Under the pieces are notes generated by a model. That model searched no databases, had not been told where the DNA came from, and saw nothing but the letters and a program-made list of their open reading frames with translations. DNA of 64,000 bases, taken from contig MU603955.1 in NCBI GenBank assembly GCA_025201845.1, forward strand, positions 97,508-161,507, written 5' to 3'. Below are positions 19,579 through 31,506 of this stretch, piece by piece. Made by a program: the position numbers and the translations under genes. Position 1 is the first letter of the stretch. Each line of letters starts with the position of its first letter. Source of the DNA: Martensiomyces pterosporus (lineage: Eukaryota > Kickxellomycota > Kickxellomycetes > Kickxellales > Kickxellaceae).

Positions 19579-21999
19579 TCAGATGGAGTTTGTCCTCGAC
19601 GACAGCATGCCGGAAACAATCGAGGTTGTAGTGTTGGGCATCCCTGCTGCAGCAGCCGCCGCAGCAGCTGCAGACTGGCTGAACATGGAACCAACTGGGG
19701 CAAGCCTAGAGCTGCTCGGCACCGAGGTCAGCACCGATTGCTGTTGCTGCAGCATGCGGCTGCCATCCTGCCTCGCTTGTTGCTGCTGCTGCAGCTGGCG
19801 TGATTGCATGTCAACAGAACTGCCTGCCTGCTGGACTGGCGCGGGAGTGGATGTGGATGCGGCAGTAGTGGTTGACGAGCGGCAGCGTTTGACCATCGAG
19901 TGCCGCTTGAGTGCATCTGACCGACCAAAGCATTTCCCGCACTTTGGGCACCGGTGAGGCTTGTGGCCCGAGTGGATTTTGACGTGCCGCTTTAGATCGT
20001 GGTTGCGGGAGAACGACTGGTCGCACGTTGGGCACTTGAAGGGCCGTGCTGGAGACACGAAGTGGCGGATCGGCGGGCAGGCACCATAGGGCATGTACCG
20101 CGCCGGCAGGTGCGAGTAGTAATACGGCTGCGTTCCTCCAGAGCGCATGTAGGGCTGGTATGGGGATGCATAGTAGGCAGGGCCCATGGCTGCTGCTGCA
20201 CAAGCAGCCAGCTGCGTATTGCTGCTGCCGCCGGTCGCGGGATTGCTTGGTGTGCCAGAAGCCCCCATTCCACCACCAACACCAGTGCCGCTCATGGGAG
20301 AGGAGCCCGAGGCAACAGCCCCTGCAGCTGTGGTTCCCACAGCAAACGTAGCCGAGGGCGAGCGGTAGTAGGCAGTGTAGTCGCTGTAGCTTCGCTGCTG
20401 GTGATGGGTTTGCAAAGGCTGCTGCTGGCTGTGCGACTGCTGCTGGGCCGAAAACCCACCACCAGAGACGGCGTTGCTGGCAAGCGACCCGCTACCAAAC
20501 GAGTATGCTGACAGGCCATCACGTCCAGGCGTGTTGCCGCCGCTTGCCTCGTTGCCAAGAAGCGCTGTTGCAGTGCTGCTAGACTGGCTCAGCGGGCGGC
20601 TAAACGCAGAAATGCTGTAGGCATTCAGGTCCAGCGGGTTTGCTCCAGAGCCAGCCATGGCAGCGGTTCCCGACCCGCTTGAAAGAGCAGATGCGGCGGC
20701 GACAGCAGCGGCGGCAGTTCCTTGGTTTGAGAGCGATGTGATGCTGCTCTGCGTGCCATGCGAGAATGGAAGCCCTGTGGCATCGTAGGTGTGCTGATGG
20801 CTGGAATGGGGCTCTTGATGTTGGTGGTGGTTGTCATAATGCGGGTGTGAATTAGCTGCCGCAGTTGACAGCACATCAGCTCCAGAACTCGACGCCATTG
20901 TTGATGTGTCAGCGGAGGTCGCAGAAGTGGCTACCACTGCCGCTGCCGCTGCAGCAGCTGCCGCGGCCAAAAGACTGCCGCTTTGCACAGCACCGCTGTT
21001 TGCGCCGTCGAGAGCGTCACTGCTATTGCCGCCACCGCCATCGCCAGCACCGGCGTTGTTGTTGCTGCTATTGTTGTTGCTGGTGCTGTCACTGCCGTTA
21101 TTGCGGTTAGCACCACCAGCCACCGAGACCATCGATGGATATTTTGACGACTCCATTGGGCTGGGAACAGGCAGTGAGGAGAGGAAGCTGGGCAGAGGGT
21201 CAACCAAACAAGAAGTGACAGGAGCGGCGTGGGTACCCATTGTCGAATTAGGTGTAGTGGCTGCTGTAGAGATGGCAGTCGCTGCTGCTGGGGTGGTGCT
21301 TGTTCCCGGAATTGCTGCAGCGGTGGGGGCTGTGGTAGGACTGTGATGGCTAGAGCTGCTATTGTTCGTGTAGCTCTGTGTATGGTAATCGAAATGGCGA
21401 TGGCTGTAAGCAGCGTCTGAAGATGAGGTGGCGCCGGCGGCTGGCTGGTACTCTGGAATGCCGGGTGCGTTGGACTCATTTGCTGGCGAGGTCGTGGAGA
21501 CAGTGACAGTGGCAGCGGTGGTCGTTGCTGCTGCAGCGACGGCAGCGGCGACGGCAGCAGCAACAGACATGTCTGGCGAAGACTGGTGGTGGTGGTGGCC
21601 TGAGATTCCGCTGACCTTGATGTCGCCTTGCTGTGCATTATTGAGGGCTAGAACCTGCTGCTTGAAGAAGTAGTCTGCAAAGGCATTGTCGTCCACAGGA
21701 GCAGAGTCCATCCCAGCAAGGACATTGGTCATCGACGAGGATGCATTATTGGTGCCGCTGCTCCCTGCAATGCCCCTTGAGTCTGCGTGATGCGCAGAGT
21801 GGTGGTGGTGGTGGTTGTGGTGGTGGTGGTGGTGGTAGCTGCTGCCGTGCGCACTACCGGCAGTGTTGGCGGTGTATCCCGAATTGCCACCCTCAACGCG
21901 GCTGTCGTAGCCGCCGTTGTTGCCACTGCCTCCGCCTGTGCTGTCAAAGGCGGCGCCCACTAGAGACGCGGCTGAATCGCCGAAAGCGTATGCAGTCAT
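19579..21999 (-). CDS. C2H2 zinc-finger transcription factor, Ace2/Swi5-like fingers
   Basis: A single exon of 806 residues. About 650 residues of Ser, Ala, Asn, His and Gly-rich sequence precede two adjacent fingers at about 653-705. Finger 1 is CPTCDQSFSRNHDLKRHVKIH. Finger 2 is CPKCGKCFGRSDALKRH followed by SMVKRC, so its last ligand is Cys (C2HC). The RNHDLxRH plus DALxxH...C pattern resembles the last two fingers of yeast Ace2/Swi5 and many related fungal regulators. A Gln-rich tail follows. The protein is expected to be nuclear and sequence-specific; targets are unknown. Its upstream region is 5.7 kb of gene-free DNA, suggesting complex regulation. The antisense strand is also largely open because GCN/CAN repeats lack stops; that is a shadow, not a gene. 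Confidence 0.88.
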   Translation of the reverse strand: MTAYAFGDSAASLVGAAFDSTGGGSGNNGGYDSRVEGGNSGYTANTAGSAHGSSYHHHHHHNHHHHHSAHHADSRGIAGSSGTNNASSSMTNVLAGMDSAPVDDNAFADYFFKQQVLALNNAQQGDIKVSGISGHHHHQSSPDMSVAAAVAAAVAAAATTTAATVTVSTTSPANESNAPGIPEYQPAAGATSSSDAAYSHRHFDYHTQSYTNNSSSSHHSPTTAPTAAAIPGTSTTPAAATAISTAATTPNSTMGTHAAPVTSCLVDPLPSFLSSLPVPSPMESSKYPSMVSVAGGANRNNGSDSTSNNNSSNNNAGAGDGGGGNSSDALDGANSGAVQSGSLLAAAAAAAAAAVVATSATSADTSTMASSSGADVLSTAAANSHPHYDNHHQHQEPHSSHQHTYDATGLPFSHGTQSSITSLSNQGTAAAAVAAASALSSGSGTAAMAGSGANPLDLNAYSISAFSRPLSQSSSTATALLGNEASGGNTPGRDGLSAYSFGSGSLASNAVSGGGFSAQQQSHSQQQPLQTHHQQRSYSDYTAYYRSPSATFAVGTTAAGAVASGSSPMSGTGVGGGMGASGTPSNPATGGSSNTQLAACAAAAMGPAYYASPYQPYMRSGGTQPYYYSHLPARYMPYGACPPIRHFVSPARPFKCPTCDQSFSRNHDLKRHVKIHSGHKPHRCPKCGKCFGRSDALKRHSMVKRCRSSTTTAASTSTPAPVQQAGSSVDMQSRQLQQQQQARQDGSRMLQQQQSVLTSVPSSSRLAPVGSMFSQSAAAAAAAAAGMPNTTTSIVSGMLSSRTNSI

Positions 22000-23674
22000 A
22001 CTGGGACGGGCAAATGTGTGTAAATAGAGTGTCTGGCGGGAGGTGGGCGCCAGGGAAAACGGGTGAAGCTACTATTGCGGCCACGCCCTTTGTTGCTTGC
22101 AAGCGCAAGGCGTGTGAGGTATGTGTACTAGGGCCTGCGTGTGGCGTGCCTTTTTGTTACAGGGCTGGAGGAAATATATGGCGGTGGGTGGTGAGTGTAC
22201 CCAGTCAGAGGCGAGCAGTGTATGATAGTAGTTCTACAGATATAAACACAGAAATAAGTATATAGGAGATATGAGAGTGTGCGTTTGCTGAAGGCAAGGG
22301 GAAAGGATAAAGGGAAAATGAGCATAGAATAGAAATGCAAGGAGAGGGATAAAGAAAGTCAGGCTATTTGGAGGATTAGTAGTTTATATAAAGAAAAGTG
22401 GCTAATGGAGGTGTGGTTCAGCAAGCAGGACACAAGCAAGACATGAAAAACGAGTAAATAAGCAACAAAGTGGAGGGGAAGGGGGAGGGGGTATTGCTGC
22501 CCAGGAGGGGGTGGTGCTAGTGGTGATGTTAGTGCTATGCCTTGGCGGGTGCGTAGGCAGATTTGGCAGTGCTTGGCTATTTGGTATACAGCTTTATATT
22601 TGGAATGGCAGTGGTGATTTCTTGTAGACACGGGAGTTGAGAGAAGAAGGGGGCCTCCAACGATTGCGTGCAGTGCCAAGGTGCAAAGTTGGGATGTGCA
22701 AGATGAGCAGCAGCAGCGGCAGCAGCAGCAGCGGCGGCATTTGGCAGCATAGCAAAATAGGCCTAGGGCTCCAGCTCCCACTTTTCTGCCTTCAGCATCT
22801 CACTATTGCGTAGACAATTAGCGGCAGGGAGGGGAAAGAAAGAGGGAAAGAGCGGCGAGGAGGGGAAGGGCAGGAAGGAAGGGGGGATTGCAACCCCTGT
22901 TCACCCACCACCCCCTAGTACACCCTCTTTTCTGTTCTCATGGGCCACCCTCATGGAAGAATCAGAGCGGATACAGGAATAGAAAGCTGAGCACAAGTGA
23001 ATTGTGCTAAGCCCATCAGGTGTAGCCGCTCACCACCAGCAGCAGCGGCAGCAGGAACAACAGCAGCTATAGCATTTCTAAATCAAGGCAGAGGCAGAAT
23101 CAGGCATATGGGCGGCGAATGGCATTTGCACGCACACATGAGCTCAAGTGTGTGTGAGCGGACGTGCAAGTGCACGCGAGGATGCACCAGTGGTCGTCAG
23201 AAAAAGGATAAATCCGCCAGAGAACGCAATATCAATATTGCGCAACCTCAAGTGACAGGCACGGACAAAGGAAAGCAAGCAGGTGCGTGTGGTAATCCTG
23301 ACAAAGGATGGAGATGGGCATAAGGAGCAAAGCAGAAGGAATGGAAAGTAGGGGTGGGGGATGAGGGACAGGCGAGCGGACAAGCGAGGAGAGGGATGGG
23401 CGGAGGGATGCGCTTTGAGCGTGCGTGCTAGTCCTTTGCAACAAGCAGCTTTTGTCGCTGAGGAATGCACGCGGGGCGAGCAATTGGAAACGAACGGAGG
23501 TGTGGGTCAGATTCAACTGCTGAAGGAAGTAAGGAGAGGGAGGGAGAGCGGACAGCTGGGTGAGTGGGAAGAGCAACAACAATAGTGTATTGACATTTGG
23601 GCAGAAAGAGAACAATCGGGGGATTTGAGTGTCCCCTCCCCACCTTCCACCAAGCTGCCTGTTCGAGAGAATGT

Positions 23675-23698
23675 CACACACACACACACACACACACA
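23675..23698. repeat. (CA)12 microsatellite
   Basis: Twelve uninterrupted CA units in the long gene-free region upstream of the zinc-finger gene. Confidence 0.9.
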
Positions 23699-26600
23699 CT
23701 GGACAGCATCACGACGTTCACACACATCACCCACAGGCGAAACTCAGCAGGCCAAGAGCGAGGGCGAAGGCTGTGGCATTGAAGCAGAGCCGCAAGGTAA
23801 ATGTGGCAATGGGGATAATGTGTAGTGCCAAGCGCAGCGTCACAGATCCCAAAGCCGGGGAATGAAGTAAATGCAGGCACTTCCACCCAGCTGCACACAG
23901 CATACAACCCAATCTGAAAGGCATGCGTTTGTGTGGCCATCGGTAGAGGCAATGCCATTCCAGCGAGCCGCATTTGCACACTTTGAAGCAAAGCACACAA
24001 GGACGCATGACTGGTGTGTTGGGAGGTCATGGGCACCTGCTGTAGTTTGCTTTTCCCCTGTCTGCAATAGGCAAGAGAAGGCCTGCTCTGTCGGGCATAT
24101 GTGCATGGGGATAAGGATTACAGACAGGGTGCAAGGTGCGTGCTTTTTGGAGGGAGTGACATCTGCCAGGCGCCTGGGGAGTGACAGCTTGCTTGCTGCA
24201 TATTGCAATTCATGTAGCGCTCGCATCTCTGGGTCACCTGCAGAGATTAAAAAAGCTGGCGCCAGATTTGCTGCCCGCAGCGCAGGGTGCATCCGCCGTA
24301 TGCACACACCATCGCTCCAGTTCAGGGCATAAATGTGGCATGTTTCAGATTGGAATGGGAAAGAAAAATTACCCGATGCCGTTGCACGCAGGCAAAGAAA
24401 AGGCTCGGAATAGGGTACAGGTGCGAGTGCATGGCGGCGTGCCAAGGGAGAAGCGGGAGGGTAGGGGGCGCGTGTGTGTGCTGATTTACTGGTAACGGTA
24501 TTTTTTGACTCTTGCCAGCAAATACAACACGCACGCATGTGTATTTCAGTGACAATGGCGTGCAAAGAACAATTCAGCAATTCCCTGCTGGGACAGAACG
24601 AGGAACAGCGAGCCAGAGCAGCACTAAGTGGAGGGGGTGGCCCTGGTTGGGCCATGGCCATGTCCATGTATTATTCTCGTACATATTTACATGTTTTGAG
24701 ATTGGATGTCGAGTGGCTTGAGTGCAAGAGGAAGAAGGAATACATTTTTGGAAGCGCGATTCAATGTGAACACAACCATGAAGCCAGCAGCAGCAGAGGC
24801 AGCAGAGGCAGCAGCGGGTCAAGGGTGGTGGCTACACGTTGATCACACAAGCTGCGTGCTGCAAGCATATCCATATTCAGGTAGACTGCGCGAGGATATT
24901 TGTTTATCTATTTTTGCTTCAGCCAGCTGCTCGCGGAGGTTTGTGGCGGGAAGGCAAAAAAAGAAAAATGTCAACACAGAACGATGACATGTTTCCTTAT
25001 CCGTCACGCACGCACCCACTCACGGAAAAAGGACGAGGCGGTGGCGAATATAGCAGAATAGCTGCTCAGCAGATGAGGTCACCATCAGTTTGAATTGGCA
25101 CATGCGTCATACTTACATTCTCTGCGTATATATGCTTGTTCGTGCTTCACAGATATCGCTTGTCTTGGGGGTTTTATTTCGAGAGACTGTAGCTGTGAGT
25201 AGGGCAGTCTATAAAGGCGACGTTGATAATAATAATGGCAGAAATAGAACGGGTTGTGAGCAAAACGGCGTGCAGAGGGTAGATTACAGAGCGGAAGAGA
25301 CAGGGTGCATGCTTGTCATCTGGAGCAAGGGCTAAGAGTTATTTATAACGTTGGTCCTTTTTTGGTTCTCGTGGATTCAGCAAGCCAGAGAGTAGCTAGG
25401 GTGGGAGGTGACGAAAAGAGAGAAGTGAATTGTCTTTTTGTCTCCTACCTCCCTCCTTTCCTGCTCGCCATGCCCTTATTGTCTCGACAGCAAATCGAGG
25501 AGGAGAGAAGGGGCGTGTACTGCGAAATTTTCAACATGGAGGGAGCAGGGTGGGCATACATCGTAAAGAACAAGCTGCCCGCTCATGCGCAGTTCCGGTT
25601 ACTTTCAAGCTAGTAACCCTCTTCCTCCAACCAAATTCAAGCATGAAAGTGCCAGCAGAGCCATGTTATGCACGGGAAAGGCTTGCACGGCAATCAGAAA
25701 CCTGGCTAGTGGTGCGCGGGTGGGTTACTCGGATCTCAGGGACAAGGCAGAGAAGAGTGCTGAGTAGGTGGGGGAGAGATTATTGACTGGCACCGACTAG
25801 GCTGGAGCTTGCATGCTGTGCAGCACGCGTTTTGAAAGAGAAGACACGTATTTTGCAACCTTTAGTCAGAGTCGAGCGCAGTCATCTTCGTTGATAATCA
25901 GCGTGTGCCTTTTATGGAGCTTCTTTTTCATGGCAGTGAGAGGACGTCGAGGGATATCCTCGTTCGTTGCAAATGCTACTACCGTATTCAGGCGGGTTTA
26001 CTGATTGAGCGCTACACCTCTCCGATATAACAAATATGCTTGTTTGTAAAGCACTCCTTTTTCTGCGTCCTCACCACTATCAACGTCGCAGTAGCGTGTG
26101 GAGATTTTGCAGCATGCTAGCCACGCAAAATGTGCTTGACAAAACGAGTACGATTGCAGACACACAGATGAGGCGAGGATGTGGAAAGGGGGTATGGACA
26201 CAAAATAGAAATGCGCGATAGCTACCCTTGTTTTTGCTCGTACTTGCAGCTGAGATGCGAGCAATAGAAAGCAGTGCAGAGAGGCGATGAGAAGGGGAGG
26301 ATGAGTAGAAGAGGCAGCAGAAGGAGCAATAAAAGGAGCAGGATGGGAATTATAAAACGAGGCGTGCGGGCTGGGCAAAAGCAGGCTATATAAAGGAGTT
26401 TTAAAAGGTTTGGTATGTAAAGCTGATGTTGGAGGCTGCTGAAAGGAGGAGGCAAAGAGGAGCTACTGGTGGGAAGACAGGCCGAAATAAACGGGCAGAA
26501 TACAGCCGAGGTTTAAGGACTTGGCAGCATGTCTCAATGCTAGGCTCCTCGCTTCTTCAGTTATGTGGTTGCGCTACTTCTGGTCGCGCATATACTACTT

Positions 26601-27051
26601 TTATCTCATTTGTCATCATAGCGCATTTTTGGCTCGCAAAAAGTGGGACAGGAGTGGGGAGCGAGCATTTATTTGATATGCGCGCGTATGTGGGCTCAAC
26701 GCAGGTTAGTTTAGTGCAATAAACGCTGGTAAGTAGCGATTAATAGTTATTGCTTCTGCACTCACTCTATTGCGCAGTAAGGCTCCTACTCTCGCATACG
26801 TACATGCATACGTGCTCGCATACTACACACATATATGCCATGGGTCGTTATTTCAGCTGGCGTACCATTTTATTTCGAGTGCCCGCCAGGTAAAGCAGCA
26901 TGCCTCTTTCCCACTGCAGCACATGATGGTGTGCTCTTGCTCTTGCTCAAAACAATGCGGCGCTAGAACAGCCTGTGCGATTCACACCGAGCAGGGGGTG
27001 CGTGCTGGTGGTGATGAACCCTGCTCCCTTGTATCTGCCTGTTGGCTCAAG

Positions 27052-27075
27052 TTATTTTATTTTATTTTATTTTTC
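27052..27075. repeat. TTTTA pentanucleotide repeat
   Basis: About four and a half copies of TTATT/TTTTA in a non-coding stretch about 600 bp 3' of the trihelix gene. Confidence 0.8.
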
Positions 27076-27682
27076 GTCTCCATTGTGCTATGCGACAAGT
27101 ATATTTCAGTAGCAATGCCAATGATGACAGCTTACAAGGTCCAAGGCGCTTTCAATGCCCCATTTACGTGATGCACATCGCTCGGTGTTGCTGGGAGAAA
27201 GAAGATGATTGATGCCTGGTCCTATGACTCTTGCCAGTATATTCTCCTCCCCTCTGTCCAACCTGCGCGAGCAAAAGCGACTCAAAACACGCAATTAATG
27301 CATGCCAATACGGCTAGCATTATTATCTGTACTATTAATCTGCTCCCTGCCCCTACTCTGCGCCCTACGTAGGAGAGACGGAGAGAGGTCTATGCCCGCT
27401 GCTCGCTGGTTACTAGATTACTGGCATCCAATGCATGATAAATTCTTGCATGGACAGGTATGTCCAGTATTATCTCGTCCATTCCAGCTGCTTCATGCAT
27501 GCATCGCATGTATACACCGTATAATGCATTTTGGATCACACTAAATCAGAATCAGCTGTCACCCAGCATAGCTCATGTTCATCGTGCATAGCGTGTAGAA
27601 AATGCTGCGTCAGCTACTAGCGTACAGTAAATGGTTTATTTCTATATAACGAATACAAAAGCACACAGTGCTGGTCTAAGAT

Positions 27683-29995
27683 TTATTCAGACTCTTCGCC
27701 CTCTTCTTTTTCATTGCAAACAGCCTCCTTTTTCACATTGTCCTCGACCTTTGGCTTGGCCTCAGCCATTTCGGGACTAGCTGCAGCAGGAATGGCAGAG
27801 GCACTGGGATCGTCGTCGGCCACACGCTTGGCAGCATCAGCACTGCTCTGGCGACGGCTGTGCAGGGCCGTGGAGGTGGGGGTGGGCGATTTCATGCTGG
27901 CGTCCTCGGCATCTTCATGCCTGCCATCTACATCGCTCTTGCCGCCATCGGCACCAGTGCACTTGTTCTCGCTGTCAACAACATGAGGGGCTAGGCCGTG
28001 CTGGATGATCTGCATGAGCGACATCTGGAACTCGTGGTACCGGCGCTCATCCTCGCCACGCAGCTCCTCGGCGCGCTGCCGCTCCAGTGCACGCGCCTCT
28101 TCTCTGCGCTCCCTGCAGCGAGCCTGCTCACGCAGGAAATCAAGCAAATCCACGCGCTGCACTGTGCCTGCCATCTTCAGCTGCACCTTGCCATCGCTGC
28201 CTTGCATCACCTGGCTCAGGGCCGAAGAACTGGCGGCCGCGCAGCCTTCGTCGGTGCTGCTGGTAGGGAATACTCGGCTAGAGGTGATAATGTCCGTGTT
28301 GCCACTGCTTCCGTGGCGGTTGTGCTGGTACTGGTAGCCGTTGGCCAGCAGTCTTCCCCTATCGTCCTCAGCCTCGTCCTCGAACCTCCTCTTGCGTGGC
28401 AACTGCATGCCGCCTGGAGACAAAGCATTGGTGTGCATGGAGGAGGGGTGGTTGCTATCAGACATGCCAGCCAATCCTGAGTTGCTGGCATTAGCGGAGT
28501 TCCTTTGCTGCTGCTGCTGCTGCTGGAGGAATGGCGTTGGCATCGATGTGCGGCGTCCCGCAGCAGCCTGCCCCTCGATGGTGGTATACATGTGCCTCTG
28601 CTGCTGCTGTCTCGCAGCCTGCATGCTTGTACTGCTGGGCATAGGACCCGGCCCTGAGATGCCAACACCAGGGCCACGCGGCGTGCTATTCTGGTAGAAC
28701 CCCTGGAGAGTGTCCGCAGATGACGCGCGCTGGTGCTGCAGATATCCACTGCGCAAAGCCGAAACCTGGGCGGCGGCAGCAACACCGTATTGACGCGGCT
28801 GCTGCAGCAGCTGCTGGTTTTGGTGTGGGGCTATGGAGGAGAGTGGCGAGCCAGGGTTGCTCCTGTTGGCTGGCGGAGAGGATGATGTGGATGGGAGAGA
28901 TCCAGGCGTATGGCCAGATGCTAGCGGATGGTGGTGCTGGTATGGTGGCATCGACGGCAACTGCTGCTGATGGTGGTGCTGCTGATAGGGGACGGAACCG
29001 CGGCTGGATGTCAGGATGGGCGATCCATGGTTGGACCTTGCGCTTCCAGGTGTAGATGAGGAGGGAGCGGCAGCCACTAGTGAACTGCTCGCCGCAGAGG
29101 CTGTTGTGCTGCTGGGAGTGGCAGTGGCGGTAGAAGACGGCAGCATAGAGGACGATGAGTATGCTGGAGGGGTGCGAATAGGCGGCAGTTGGACGCGGCC
29201 CTGAGAGTCAGTAAACAGCGACGAGCGCATGCCTGCAGAGGAGGGAGGGTTGCTGGCTGGGGATGAGGACTCGTCGACATTGGGCACTCCCATCGCTGGC
29301 CCATTGTTGCCACCGCCCATCGAGATGTAGCTGTGTGGTTCAGAGACAACCATCGAGCCTCTGGCAGAGGCTGATTTTGTGAACGGCGAGGCAAATGGCT
29401 GGTGCTGGTGCAAGTTCGATGCAGACGAGGAGGGTCTAGGCGTGGTGGCTATCTGCAGAGGATTGTAGTGGTGCTGCGGCATTGGGGGCGACTGTGAGGG
29501 CGAGTATCCGCCCTTGGCGGCAGTTTTGTTGTTTCCGGCATTGCTTCTCCTCCTCTTGCTCTGGCCGCTGCTGCTGGCGGAGTCAGCGGTGTTGTTGGGC
29601 GTAGATGACGTCGAGTTGCCGTGCTTGGCCATATCCATGTCGTCGTAAAACTCCCACGAGGTGCGTCTGGTGGAGGCCAGCTCCTTGTTGGCGATTTTGT
29701 ATTTGGTCTCGAGGAACTTCCATCTGTTGCGGCACTGCTCGACGGTGCGGAAGAACCCGGCATTCAGGAGCTTCTCGAGCACCTTGTTCCACACGCTCAA
29801 ATTGCGCTTGATTTCAGCAAACTCGTCTCTGTGCTCGCCCCACGTCTTGATCAGCAGCTTTGTCTCCTCAGTGCTCCAGTGTGTGGAGTTGCAGATGGGC
29901 GCACCGGCTGCTGCTGCTGCAGCGGCGGCGGCGGCGGCGGCAGCAGCAGCGGCAGCAGCGGACGGTCCTTCGTGACCCATGGCGGTGGCGTACAT
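27683..29995 (-). CDS. Trihelix (Myb/SANT-like) DNA-binding regulator
   Basis: A single exon of 770 residues. After a run of about 18 alanines, residues 38-125 form a Myb/SANT-like trihelix domain: WSTEETKLLIKTW, then VWNKVLEKLLNAGF, then TVEQCRNRWKFLETKYK. The three aromatic positions and the CRNRWK helix are typical of Myb_DNA-bind_4 proteins. The middle is Ser, Gln, His and Pro-rich. Near residues 615-665 a charged helix (DFLREQARCRERREEARALE, then RYHEFQMSLMQIIQHG) looks like a coiled coil for dimerisation. The tail is acidic (GEEKEE-type), a possible activation region. An alternative ATG lies five codons downstream (29980). The role is transcriptional by family; targets are unknown. Confidence 0.85.
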   Translation of the reverse strand: MYATAMGHEGPSAAAAAAAAAAAAAAAAAAGAPICNSTHWSTEETKLLIKTWGEHRDEFAEIKRNLSVWNKVLEKLLNAGFFRTVEQCRNRWKFLETKYKIANKELASTRRTSWEFYDDMDMAKHGNSTSSTPNNTADSASSSGQSKRRRSNAGNNKTAAKGGYSPSQSPPMPQHHYNPLQIATTPRPSSSASNLHQHQPFASPFTKSASARGSMVVSEPHSYISMGGGNNGPAMGVPNVDESSSPASNPPSSAGMRSSLFTDSQGRVQLPPIRTPPAYSSSSMLPSSTATATPSSTTASAASSSLVAAAPSSSTPGSARSNHGSPILTSSRGSVPYQQHHHQQQLPSMPPYQHHHPLASGHTPGSLPSTSSSPPANRSNPGSPLSSIAPHQNQQLLQQPRQYGVAAAAQVSALRSGYLQHQRASSADTLQGFYQNSTPRGPGVGISGPGPMPSSTSMQAARQQQQRHMYTTIEGQAAAGRRTSMPTPFLQQQQQQQRNSANASNSGLAGMSDSNHPSSMHTNALSPGGMQLPRKRRFEDEAEDDRGRLLANGYQYQHNRHGSSGNTDIITSSRVFPTSSTDEGCAAASSSALSQVMQGSDGKVQLKMAGTVQRVDLLDFLREQARCRERREEARALERQRAEELRGEDERRYHEFQMSLMQIIQHGLAPHVVDSENKCTGADGGKSDVDGRHEDAEDASMKSPTPTSTALHSRRQSSADAAKRVADDDPSASAIPAAASPEMAEAKPKVEDNVKKEAVCNEKEEGEESE

Positions 29996-30106
29996 AAACG
30001 CTGGTTCCTAGAACGAGCCCAACCAAAAAAAGTGATGTGGATATGCAGGCAGAGAGACAAGGCGGGTGAGCAAGCGGGTTAGTGTGCAGCTCGGTTGCGG
30101 GATGCC

Positions 30107-30136
30107 GACGAGTATGACAACGACGAGTATGACAAT
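30107..30136. repeat. 15-bp tandem direct repeat, two copies
   Basis: The unit GACGAGTATGACAAC is repeated about 110 bp upstream of the trihelix start codon, probably within its leader or promoter. The last base of the second copy differs. Confidence 0.85.
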
Positions 30137-31470
30137 GCAGAATAAAAACAGGAGCAAGGGGGGGGAAAAAGAAAGGTAGATGGAAAAAGGAGAACCGGGA
30201 GAAATAAGGGCGGGAGGCGGAGGAATGGGTTGGAGGTTGACAAAAGACCGGGGCGGTGGAGGAGAGGGACAGGGGTGCCTGTTTATCAAGAGAGGGGGGC
30301 ATGACGGGCTGCTCCTTGCATCCAAAATCCAATCCCACCACACACGCTTGCAGACACATTCGGCAGTCACCACGGACGGCAGTTTCCTTCTCTGCATTAA
30401 TAGATGTGCAGAGAGAAGGCACCAAACAAAACAATGCTCGCTGTAGAAGGGAAGAAGGAAAAAGGAGCGTGATTCACGGCATTCGCATGCGAGTGGCAGT
30501 GGAGGAAGTGAGGGAAATGATCATCGCCAGAAGCAGGCCAAGAAGCTTGCACTTTAGATGGAAAACCCAATGGAAGCAATGGAACATCAGAGTTGCCAAT
30601 TGGAAGCCTCATTCGCCCAGCAGACAGGCATTGCAGGCGGGCAGCGGCAAAAGAAAAGCCAGAAAGTAGGATGCGCGTGCATGGGTAGTGTAGGCCTAGC
30701 TGCTATGCCATGAAGCAAACAACCACGGAATTAAGGTCGCAGCCAAAACAGACAACTGAGGAGCGCCAGAAAAAACAAGCGCGGGGGATTTTCGTCTCTT
30801 TGAACAGGCTTTGGCTCGGACATGGCCCCAAATTAGTAACACGCATCTCCTCCTTTCGCTCGCTGCCTAGTGTACATAAATAAATTACGATACAGCTCGT
30901 CGATTTCTTGGCATGCATATGAGCGGAAACACTGGGTGCTGGCCCAATGCTGTTTGGGCTCGGCGGCGGCAGCAGGGCAGGAGTGCCTCGTGGTTTTTTG
31001 CTAATGAGGTTTTTCTGATCGCCGGGACTGTGTGCGTGCGAGAAGGAGGACTTTCAGAGAAGCACATACGCACACCAAAAGCTGATTGAGGGCGCACAGA
31101 ACAGCGCAGAGAAATGCGAGATTTGCTGCGTTTGCTTGGAAGATTCCATGCGTCGGCGTGTGGAGGCCAGGAACCGAAAAGCAAACAGGCCAGTGCAGTA
31201 GCCGGACCCCCTTCTCTGGGGAAGCGGGTGGGCGAGTGTGGGGCAGGGGGTTGCTAGCCGTAGATACTTGCCATTGGGCGTCCTGAATACCACAGATGGG
31301 CTGGACGGTCGGGACTCATTCTCTTGGCAAGATGCAGACACAAAGGGCAGTTAATAATAGAAAGCCGTACACGGAGGTGCTCTCTTCGCCGACTGTGAGC
31401 GCCGTTTGTGGTTGTGTCCGATGCAGGTAGTGTGGGCGCGGGCTAATCGATCACGTCTGCCTTCGGTGCT

Positions 31471-31506
31471 GCGTCTGCGTTTGCGTTTGCGTTTGCGTCT
31501 GCGTCT
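31471..31506. repeat. Hexanucleotide repeat, about six copies of GCGTTT/GCGTCT
   Basis: Six-base periodic run in non-coding DNA. Similar but degenerate GC(A/G)TTT text recurs at about 32957-33005. Confidence 0.8.

Larger units (their letters stand above)
22000..27682. other. 5.7-kb gene-free region upstream of the zinc-finger gene
   Basis: No conserved protein is visible on either strand. The longest frame (minus, 24667-23840, 275 codons) has the Cys/His/Met-rich look of translated non-coding DNA. It holds a purine-rich G-run zone (about 22475-22900, C-rich in the direction of the zinc-finger transcript), a CA dinucleotide run (23675-23698) and a TTTTA run (27052-27075). The right end is the 3' flank of the trihelix gene. 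No snRNA or tRNA signature was recognised. Confidence 0.55.

Noticed and set aside
19583..21950. Long open frames on the plus strand opposite the zinc-finger gene
   Set aside because: They arise because CAG/GCN/CAC repeats contain no stop codons in the antisense. Their translations are Leu, Ala and Cys runs without family signal.
23840..24667. 275-codon minus-strand frame in the 5.7-kb spacer
   Set aside because: Composition and lack of any motif suggest chance. It overlaps several equally open plus-strand frames.
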